DNA of 5,628 bases from Betaproteobacteria bacterium (GTDB taxonomy: Bacteria; Pseudomonadota; Gammaproteobacteria; Burkholderiales; Casimicrobiaceae), in NCBI GenBank assembly GCA_003153335.1, contig PLYG01000526.1, forward strand, positions 4,635 through 10,262. Reading direction: 5' to 3'. Under the pieces are notes generated by a model. That model was not told the DNA's origin and ran no database searches. It worked only from the letters and a program-made list of their open reading frames with translations. Within the stretch, counting starts at the first letter, position 1, and each line of letters begins with the position of its first letter. The translations under genes and the position numbers were made by a program. Of this stretch, positions 1 through 4,571 are shown in pieces.

Positions 1-74
1 TCGGGGTGAGAGGATTCGAACCTCCGGCCTCTACGTCCCGAACGTAGCGCTCTACCAGGCTAAGCTACACCCCG
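1..74 (-). tRNA. tRNA-Pro, anticodon CGG
   Basis: Read on the minus strand, this folds as a complete cloverleaf. The acceptor stem CGGGGTG pairs with CACCCCG, followed by discriminator A at position 1. The D arm is GCTT/GAGC with loop AGCCTGGTA. The anticodon stem CTACG/CGTAG encloses loop TTCGGGA, giving anticodon CGG, which reads the proline codon CCG. The variable loop is AGGCC, and the T arm is GGAGG/CCTCT with loop TTCGAAT. Whether CCA is encoded cannot be seen, because the window ends at the discriminator base. It lies 52 bases downstream of ispB on the same strand. I see no convincing promoter or T-run terminator in that gap, so read-through from ispB is possible but unproven. Confidence 0.97.
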
Positions 75-126
75 AGGTCACCTGCTTGGCCGGAAATACT
101 GCCGCCGGCCCGCCGTGTGTTTGCGA

Positions 127-1104
127 TCAGGCAGAACGCCGAACCGCGAAACTCGCCAATTGTATCAGAGAATCCTTGTGATTTGAATCGGGCAACAGAT
201 GCAATGCGGCGGATGCCCGGTCGGCCTCCGCCGCGGCGACCTGCCGCGAGTAGGCGAGGGCGCCCGTCGATTCGATCGTCGCGTGAATCGCCGCAAAATC
301 CTGCAGGCCGCCCTCAGTGATCGCGTGGCGCACGATTTGGCGCTCTTCGGGCGTGCCCTTGGTCATTGCGTGAATCAGTGGCAGGGTGGCCTTCCCCTCG
401 GCCAGGTCGTCCCCCAGATTCTTGCCGATCACCGATGCTTCGCCCGAGTAGTCGAGCACATCGTCGATTAGTTGAAACGCCGTGCCAAGATGGGTTCCGT
501 AACTGCCCAATGCATCCTCGAGCGTGCGGTCGGCGCCGGCGAGGATGGCGCCCAGGCGCATTGCCGCTTCGAAGAGCTTCGCGGTCTTGCGGCGCACGAC
601 ATCAAGATAGCGGGCTTCGTCGACATCGGGATTGCGGCAGTTGAGCAGCTGCAGCACCTCGCCTTCGGCGATCACATTGGTCGCATCGGACAGAAGTTCG
701 AGCACCCGCATCCGATTGAGCCTAACCATCATCTGAAACGCCCGCGAGTACAGGAAATCGCCGACCAGCACCGAGGGCGCATTGCCGAATTCGGCGTTCG
801 CTGTCGGCCTGCCCCGCCGCAGCGAGGACTCATCCACCACATCGTCGTGAAGCAGCGTTGCGGTGTGAATCAGTTCTACTACGGCGGCCAGCGTGTAGTG
901 ATTCCGCCCCTGGTAACCGCAGGCGTTTGCCGACAGGACCAGCAGCGCCGGACGCAGCCGCTTGCCACCGCTGTTCACGATGTGTTCGGCGACGTTCTGG
1001 ACCAGCACGACATCCGAATGCAACGACTCGCGTATGACTTTGTCCACTTCAGCCAGGGCTGGAGTGAATCGGGATTGGAGCAGGTCGTAGGCCAAGATCA
1101 GCAA
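127..1104 (-). CDS. ispB: Octaprenyl diphosphate synthase (polyprenyl synthetase family)
   Basis: Trans-isoprenyl diphosphate synthase that condenses isopentenyl diphosphate onto an allylic primer to build the long side chain of ubiquinone; it is cytosolic and Mg2+-dependent. The 325 residues compare with 323 in E. coli IspB, and the match runs the full length. Visible motifs are GGKRLRP (46-52), the first Asp-rich motif DDVVD (87-91) followed by the RRGRPTAN segment, the conserved KT (173-174), and the second Asp-rich motif DDVLD (214-218) followed by GKNLGDD. The all-alpha prenyltransferase fold is inferred from the family. No ATG lies near the N terminus. The chosen start is TTG at 1104, twelve bases after an in-frame TAA. 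A second TTG at codon 4 would give the same N-terminal length as the E. coli protein. Neither has a clear Shine-Dalgarno sequence. C40 is inferred from homology; the exact chain length cannot be read from sequence. Confidence 0.95.
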   Translation of the reverse strand: MLILAYDLLQSRFTPALAEVDKVIRESLHSDVVLVQNVAEHIVNSGGKRLRPALLVLSANACGYQGRNHYTLAAVVELIHTATLLHDDVVDESSLRRGRPTANAEFGNAPSVLVGDFLYSRAFQMMVRLNRMRVLELLSDATNVIAEGEVLQLLNCRNPDVDEARYLDVVRRKTAKLFEAAMRLGAILAGADRTLEDALGSYGTHLGTAFQLIDDVLDYSGEASVIGKNLGDDLAEGKATLPLIHAMTKGTPEERQIVRHAITEGGLQDFAAIHATIESTGALAYSRQVAAAEADRASAALHLLPDSNHKDSLIQLASFAVRRSA

Positions 1105-1124
1105 GGAAGTGTGTTACGGCCGCA

Positions 1125-1130
1125 ATTATA
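1125..1130 (-). promoter_or_regulatory. Candidate -10 box of the ispB promoter
   Basis: On the minus strand this reads TATAAT, an exact sigma-70 -10 hexamer, 20 bases before the TTG start of ispB. Transcription would start near 1118, leaving a leader of only about 14 bases. No hexamer at 16-18 bp spacing resembles TTGACA; that place is occupied by the outer end of repeat copy A. There is no extended -10 TGn either. The -10 call is good, but the promoter as a whole is only partly supported. Confidence 0.55.
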
Positions 1131-1147
1131 ACCGGCAGGGGCCCCAA

Positions 1148-1313
1148 CAGGCTGTTGCAAAGCTACTGCTGGCCATCTGCGGCCGCTGTTGCCAAATGAG
1201 ATGGTGCTCGAAATCCTCACGAACGCCCAAGTACACGCTCCGGTTTCTGCGCGCCTCATTTGCCAACTGAGGCCCTGCAGCTGGCCATCCTCGCCACGCT
1301 TTTCAACATCCTG
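1148..1313 (+). repeat. Fold-back dispersed repeat, copy A (MITE- or REP-like)
   Basis: 166-base element related to 2148-2314 in the same orientation, roughly 80-85% identical by hand alignment with a few 1-2 base gaps. The longest shared blocks include GGTGCTCGAAATCCTCACG and CTCATTTGCCAA. The ends form terminal inverted repeats: CAGGCTGTTGCAAA on the left, and TTTTCAACATCCTG on the right, whose complement matches at 12 of 14 positions. The pairing continues two bases outward (AA/TT). The inner arms are also partly complementary, so the whole unit can fold into one long imperfect hairpin. No direct target duplication is visible at the edges and no transposase is encoded. This copy looks more decayed than copy B: the apex hairpin seen there is broken here. 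Its left end is 18 bases upstream of the ispB -10 box, and its right end is 35 bases upstream of the rplU -35 box. Confidence 0.85.
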
Positions 1314-1347
1314 TTAACTCATACATCCCGCGTGTCCGCACTGGAAT

Positions 1348-1376
1348 TTGACCTGGGAAACCAGAAAAGCTATAAT
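1348..1376 (+). promoter_or_regulatory. Sigma-70-type promoter of rplU-rpmA
   Basis: TTGACC (1348-1353) and TATAAT (1371-1376) are separated by exactly 17 bases, giving 11 of 12 consensus positions. This is the strongest promoter in the window, as expected for ribosomal protein genes. Transcription should start near 1383, leaving a leader of about 85 bases. The spacer contains a small CTGG-GAAA-CCAG inverted repeat whose significance is unknown. Confidence 0.85.
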
Positions 1377-1382
1377 AAAAGG

Positions 1383-1467
1383 CTTTCCTCCGTCTGGTTC
1401 CAGCCGTTGCAATTTTCAGCAAACGCGGAAACAACAGCTTTCATTCAAGTCAACTGAGGTCTCAACC
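1383..1467 (+). promoter_or_regulatory. 5' leader of rplU mRNA
   Basis: About 85 untranslated bases lie between the predicted transcription start and the rplU ATG. They end with a usable Shine-Dalgarno, GAGG at 1456-1459, eight bases before the start codon. Ribosomal protein leaders often carry autoregulatory structures, but here I see only weak short stems (for example CTGG/CCAG near 1395 and TTGC/GCAA near 1410) and no motif I can name. The entry marks the leader, not a demonstrated regulator. Confidence 0.4.
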
Positions 1468-1779
1468 ATGTATGCGGTCATAAAAACCGGCGGCAAGCAG
1501 TATCGCGTTGCTCCCGGCGAAAAACTCAAAGTAGAACAGATACCGGCAGACATTGGCAGCGAGGTTGTTCTCGATCAGGTCCTGCTCGTCGGCAATGGCG
1601 ACGCGGTGACCGTCGGCAAACCCCTCGTCGCCGGCGCGTCGGTCACAACGAAAGTGCTCGCCCAGGGCCGCGGCGTCAAAGTGACGATTTTCAAGATGCG
1701 CCGCCGCAAGCATTACCAGAAACATCAGGGTCATCGGCAGAACTTCACTGAGCTGTCGATCGAGTCGATCAACGCATAA
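1468..1779 (+). CDS. rplU: 50S ribosomal protein L21
   Basis: Structural protein of the large ribosomal subunit that binds 23S rRNA. At 103 residues it has the same length as E. coli L21. It begins with the typical MYAVIKTGGKQYRVAPGE. It ends with the family signature region, a basic stretch KMRRRKHYQKHQGHRQ followed by the conserved GHRQ-x2-T (residues about 91-97). The start at 1468 is supported by GAGG eight bases upstream and by the family N terminus. The frame stays open back to 1348, but that extension would begin inside the -35 box and would be upstream of the transcription start. It is the first gene of a two-gene operon with rpmA, 15 bases apart, transcribed divergently from ispB, as in many proteobacteria. 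Confidence 0.98.
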   Translation: MYAVIKTGGKQYRVAPGEKLKVEQIPADIGSEVVLDQVLLVGNGDAVTVGKPLVAGASVTTKVLAQGRGVKVTIFKMRRRKHYQKHQGHRQNFTELSIESINA

Positions 1780-1794
1780 CCGGGGCACACGAAT

Positions 1795-2061
1795 ATGGCA
1801 CACAAAAAAGCGGGCGGCTCATCGCGCAATGGCCGCGACTCCCAAGCAAAACGCCTTGGCGTCAAGGCCTTTGGCGGCGAACTGATTTCGGCTGGCAGCA
1901 TCATCATCCGCCAGCGTGGTAGCCGGGTGCACCCCGGCGACAACGTCGGCATGGGCAAGGATCACACCTTGTTCGCGCTGGTCGACGGCCACGTTAAGTT
2001 CGCGGTCAAGGGCTCACACCAGCGCAAGACCGCAAGTATCGTTCCCCCCGCGGCCAGCTGA
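1795..2061 (+). CDS. rpmA: 50S ribosomal protein L27
   Basis: Large-subunit protein whose N-terminal tail reaches the peptidyl transferase centre and helps position tRNA. At 88 residues it is close to the 85 of E. coli L27. It starts MAHKKAGGSSRNGRDS directly, without the cleavable N-terminal extension found in Firmicutes. The family signature GSIIIRQRGSRVHPG is present at residues 35-49, followed by the conserved GKDHTLFALVDGHVKF. A GGGG run nine bases before the ATG is the only ribosome-binding candidate; translational coupling to rplU, 15 bases upstream, is likely. The C terminus (VPPAAS) is encoded by the left arm of an 11-bp hairpin that runs across the stop codon. The GTPase gene obgE, which commonly follows rpmA, is absent here; a terminator and repeat copy B follow instead. 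Confidence 0.98.
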   Translation: MAHKKAGGSSRNGRDSQAKRLGVKAFGGELISAGSIIIRQRGSRVHPGDNVGMGKDHTLFALVDGHVKFAVKGSHQRKTASIVPPAAS

Positions 2062-2073
2062 ACGCGGGGGGAA
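2042..2073 (+). repeat. Perfect 11-bp inverted repeat across the rpmA stop codon
   Basis: TTCCCCCCGCG (2042-2052) and CGCGGGGGGAA (2063-2073) are perfect inverted complements around a 10-base loop. The loop contains the last codons of rpmA and its TGA (2059-2061). No T-run follows, so this is not an intrinsic terminator by itself. A proper terminator starts eight bases further on. In mRNA the stem would form immediately at the stop codon. A role in protecting the 3' end or in assisting termination is inference. Confidence 0.8.
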
Positions 2074-2080
2074 TACAAAG

Positions 2081-2105
2081 AAACCCGGCCTCGGCCGGGT
2101 TTTTT
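2081..2105 (+). terminator. Rho-independent terminator of rplU-rpmA
   Basis: A 9-bp perfect stem AAACCCGGC / GCCGGGTTT encloses the stable tetraloop-sized CTCG and runs into TTTTTT (2100-2105), followed by GTTT. It lies 20 bases after the rpmA stop. Read on the minus strand, the same hairpin is followed by TTTCTTTG, so it may also stop transcripts arriving from lptFG, though less efficiently. Confidence 0.93.
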
Positions 2106-2147
2106 GTTTGAATCACGCCAGAGCGCCGGCGCGCGGAGACGCCTTAG

Positions 2148-2314
2148 CAGGCTGTTGAAAAACTGCCGCGGTGGCGATCTGCGGCCTCGGTTGCGAACTC
2201 AGACGGTGCTCGAAATCCTCACGTACGCCCTTGTACGCTCTGGTTTCTGTGCGTCTCATTTGCCAAACCGAGGCCTTGCTGCTGGCCAGCCTCGCTACGC
2301 TTTTCAACAGTCTG
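2148..2314 (+). repeat. Fold-back dispersed repeat, copy B (MITE- or REP-like)
   Basis: 167-base copy of the element at 1148-1313, same orientation, and the better preserved of the two. Its terminal inverted repeats are CAGGCTGTTGAAAA (2148-2161) and TTTTCAACAGTCTG (2301-2314), complementary at 13 of 14 positions; AG/CT extends the pairing two bases outward. Inner arms containing GGCCTCGGTT on the left and AACCGAGGCC on the right are exact complements. At the centre, CGTAC (2222-2226) and GTACG (2233-2237) make an apex hairpin with a six-base loop. There is no open frame with recognisable protein similarity and no clear target duplication. It lies between two convergent operons, 43 bases beyond the rpmA terminator and 18 bases from the lptG stop, so lptG transcripts probably run into it. 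Confidence 0.88.
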
Positions 2315-2332
2315 CTGCCGCAGCGGAGAAAT

Positions 2333-3406
2333 CTATCTTCGCTCCAGCCACCACAGCATGCCGACGGCGAGCAGAAAGAACATCAACGTCGGGAAAACCG
2401 CGCTGGGCAGCGGCGGCCAGTCGTACAGCACGCCCAGGTAGGTGAAGAACATGTTGAACGTATAGAACAGCAGCCCCAGCATGATGCCGCTGAAAATGCG
2501 CATGCCTATGCCGCCGGAACGGCGCTGAAACTGCGCGAACGGCAGCGCCAGGAACATCATCACCAGGACCGCCAAGGGATAGCAAACTTTTTTCCAGAAC
2601 GCGATTTCGTAGCGGGACGTCTTTTGCTTGTTTTCGCTCAGGTAGTCGATGTACTGGTACAGATTGGCCGCCGACATTCTCTCGGGTTGGACCAGCAGGA
2701 CCGAAAGGAATGACGGGTCGAGCACCGAGCGCCAGATCATCTCCGGCGTGCGCGATACGCGGGTGGCGCCGCCGTCCAGCACGGTCTGGGTGATGCCGGT
2801 GAGCTTCCATTGATTGGCGCCCAGATAGCTCCCGCGTTCGGCGAGGCTCACGCTTTGCAGGTGGTGGTCGGCGTCGAACTCGTAGATCTTCACGCCCAGC
2901 AGCGTGGTGTCGGGCAACTCGACCTGCCGGATGTTGATGAAATTGCGATCCTGGCGCAGCCACACGCCCGAACGGAACTCCTGGGCGACCACCTGGTTGC
3001 GCGCCTGCAGCTTGAACTGCTGCGCAATTTTTTCCGAGTAGGGAACAACGAACTCGCCGAGCGCGAAGGTAATCGCGACCAGGACCAGCCCCACGCGCGT
3101 GAGCGACCATCCGATCTGCGGCAGCGATGCGCCGGAAGAGCGCATCACCGTGTATTCCGAATTGCCTACCAGTTGCGCCAGGGCGAACAGCGTGCCGATC
3201 AGCGCCGCGATGGGAAACACTTCGTAGATGTGGTTGGGCAGTCCGAGCAGCACGTAAAACACGGCCCGGCGAAAGGCGTAGCCCACGCCCAGATCGCCCA
3301 GTTCGCGGATGAGATCGAAAAAGGCGAACAGGACGACCAACCCCAGCAGTACAAGGAATGAACTTCCCAGCACTTCGCGCCCGATGTAGCGGTTGAGTGT
3401 CTTCAT
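2333..3406 (-). CDS. lptG: LPS export ABC transporter permease LptG
   Basis: One of the two inner-membrane permease subunits of the LptB2FGC complex, which extracts lipopolysaccharide from the inner membrane and feeds it to the LptA bridge. At 357 residues it is near the 360 of E. coli LptG. The N terminus MKTLNRYIGREV is typical. Hydrophobic segments at about 12-32, 50-78, 101-122, 272-292, 302-325 and 335-355 give the six-helix pattern. Residues about 125-265 form the periplasmic beta-jellyroll domain. The cytoplasmic segment SEYTVMRSSG (83-92) matches the coupling helix that contacts the LptB ATPase. The start ATG overlaps the lptF stop as ATGA, indicating translational coupling. It is assigned as LptG rather than LptF because it is second in the operon and has the LptG-type N terminus. 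lptB and lptC are not in this window. Confidence 0.95.
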   Translation of the reverse strand: MKTLNRYIGREVLGSSFLVLLGLVVLFAFFDLIRELGDLGVGYAFRRAVFYVLLGLPNHIYEVFPIAALIGTLFALAQLVGNSEYTVMRSSGASLPQIGWSLTRVGLVLVAITFALGEFVVPYSEKIAQQFKLQARNQVVAQEFRSGVWLRQDRNFINIRQVELPDTTLLGVKIYEFDADHHLQSVSLAERGSYLGANQWKLTGITQTVLDGGATRVSRTPEMIWRSVLDPSFLSVLLVQPERMSAANLYQYIDYLSENKQKTSRYEIAFWKKVCYPLAVLVMMFLALPFAQFQRRSGGIGMRIFSGIMLGLLFYTFNMFFTYLGVLYDWPPLPSAVFPTLMFFLLAVGMLWWLERR

Positions 3407-4491
3407 CGCGACCGGCGCACGCTGCGCAACAGGCTGTAGATGGAGAGCTGGCGCCGGAACACGAACACGACGATCACCGCCATCAGCCCGTGCGTCATCA
3501 GCAAGGCAAACGGCAGGCCGATGTTGCCCTGCCCGAGACTGCTTTGCGCAAAGCTGATCCAGTTGTAATAGATAGTGAAAGCCAGGATGGCGACCATCAG
3601 GTTGAAGGACCTGCCTATCCGTGGATTGACGTAGCTGAGCGGAATGGCCATCAACGTCAACAGCATGGCCATCACGGGCAGAGCCAGCCGCCAGAAAATC
3701 TCCGCCACGGGCTGCGGGCCCGGGCGCTTGATCAACTCCGCAGTCGGCGTCGACTTGAGTGTCGGTTTATCGCGTTTCACCGCGCTGGTCTCGATGTGGC
3801 GCCCCAGCTTGGCGAAATCCACGATGCGAAACTCGGCGGACCCAGGCTCACCTTCGTACCGGCTCCCCTTAAGCAGGACCAGGTAAAGCTCGCCGGAGGG
3901 AAGGGTGTCCAGATATCCCGACAAGGCCGCCGTCACCACCGACTTCCCGTTTTCGACCGACTGGATGAACACGTTGTTGATGCGGTTGGACAACGGATCG
4001 AAACTTTCGATGAAATAAATCAGGTCGGACTGCTTGGCTTCCTTGAACAGCCCGGGCGCCAGCGCAGTGGCTTCATTACGGGATTCCAGAATGCGCATGT
4101 ACTGTTGTGTCTTTTCCTCCGCCCAAGGCGACAGTCCGAGGCTGAGTACGCCGATGATGACCACCAGTGGCGTCGCGAATATGAGGATGGGCCGGATCCA
4201 GGCGGTCAGGCTGAGTCCCGAGGTAAACCAGACGATCATCTCGCTGTCGCGATAGGCGCGCGTAAGCACGAGGAGCACTGAAAGAAACAGGGTTACTGAC
4301 AGCGCCAGCGGCAAATAGAAAATCGCGCTGAAGCCCAGCAACGCAAAAACGCTATCGCTAGGCACCGAGCCGCCGGCGGCCAGATCCAGCACGCGCACCA
4401 GTTGGCGGGAAACGCCGATGGCCAGAACCACCAGAAACACCGCAATAGCGGTACCGGTGAGTTCCCGCAGGAGCGCGCGGCGGAAAAGCAT
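3403..4491 (-). CDS. lptF: LPS export ABC transporter permease LptF
   Basis: Partner permease of LptG in the LPS exporter LptB2FGC, inner membrane. The 362 residues compare with 366 in E. coli LptF. Hydrophobic helices lie at about 12-32, 47-77, 100-122, 265-287, 296-316 and 325-346, with a periplasmic jellyroll domain from about 125 to 262. RDSEMIVWFTSGLS (81-94) is the coupling-helix region facing LptB. The N terminus, with RQLVRVL at about 29-35, aligns with the QKLVRIL stretch of the E. coli protein and supports the ATG at 4491. No good Shine-Dalgarno precedes it. It is the first gene of a two-gene operon, overlaps lptG by four bases, and is divergent from pepA across 80 bases, the arrangement known from E. 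coli and many other proteobacteria. Confidence 0.95.
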   Translation of the reverse strand: MLFRRALLRELTGTAIAVFLVVLAIGVSRQLVRVLDLAAGGSVPSDSVFALLGFSAIFYLPLALSVTLFLSVLLVLTRAYRDSEMIVWFTSGLSLTAWIRPILIFATPLVVIIGVLSLGLSPWAEEKTQQYMRILESRNEATALAPGLFKEAKQSDLIYFIESFDPLSNRINNVFIQSVENGKSVVTAALSGYLDTLPSGELYLVLLKGSRYEGEPGSAEFRIVDFAKLGRHIETSAVKRDKPTLKSTPTAELIKRPGPQPVAEIFWRLALPVMAMLLTLMAIPLSYVNPRIGRSFNLMVAILAFTIYYNWISFAQSSLGQGNIGLPFALLMTHGLMAVIVVFVFRRQLSIYSLLRSVRRSR

Positions 4492-4498
4492 CGAAATT

Positions 4499-4528
4499 TT
4501 GACTTTTCGGGTGTTTTTTGCGGATAAT
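4499..4528 (+). promoter_or_regulatory. Candidate sigma-70-type promoter of pepA
   Basis: TTGACT (4499-4504) and GATAAT (4523-4528) are separated by 18 bases, matching consensus at 10 of 12 positions. Transcription would start near 4535, about 37 bases before the pepA ATG. The -10 box overlaps the proposed -10 box of the divergent lptF promoter. Confidence 0.65.
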
Positions 4529-4552
4529 GCAAACTTCTGCCATTTCCGACAA
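4524..4552 (-). promoter_or_regulatory. Candidate promoter of lptFG
   Basis: On the minus strand, TTGTCG (4552-4547) and CATTAT (4529-4524) are 17 bases apart, each matching consensus at 4 of 6 positions. Transcription would start near 4517, giving a leader of about 25 bases. The match is modest, and the site is chosen partly because the intergenic region offers nothing better. Confidence 0.4.
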
Positions 4553-4571
4553 AAATTGTCTAGGTGACCGG

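Noticed and set aside
472..1131. Long plus-strand open frame (219 codons) opposite ispB
   Set aside because: It is antisense to a full-length, clearly conserved IspB; its translation is Arg/His/Gln-rich, as expected for the complement of a GC-rich gene, and resembles no family.
1140..1320. Target-site duplication around repeat A, and likewise around repeat B
   Set aside because: The flanking bases show a short outward extension of the inverted repeat (AA/TT and AG/CT) rather than a direct duplication, so insertion by a duplicating transposase is not demonstrated.
1260..1457. Small plus-strand open frame of 65 codons starting in repeat A
   Set aside because: It runs across the repeat end, the rplU promoter and the leader; there is no family resemblance and no ribosome site.
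1348..1467. N-terminal extension of rplU by 40 codons
   Set aside because: It would start with TTG inside the -35 hexamer and upstream of the transcription start; family length and a GAGG ribosome site support the ATG at 1468.
2304..3110. Minus-strand open frame of 268 codons within lptG in another frame
   Set aside because: It is out of frame with the conserved LptG and Arg/Ala/Gly-rich, and has no recognisable domain.
3397..4281. Plus-strand open frame of 294 codons opposite lptF
   Set aside because: It is a shadow of lptF: low-complexity His/Gln/Arg/Asp-rich translation, no ribosome site, and the opposite strand encodes a well-conserved permease.
4527..4571. Alternative in-frame pepA start adding 15 residues
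   Set aside because: The ATG overlaps the -10 box, and the shorter N terminus MEFTIKSGSPEKQR matches E. coli PepA at residue 1.
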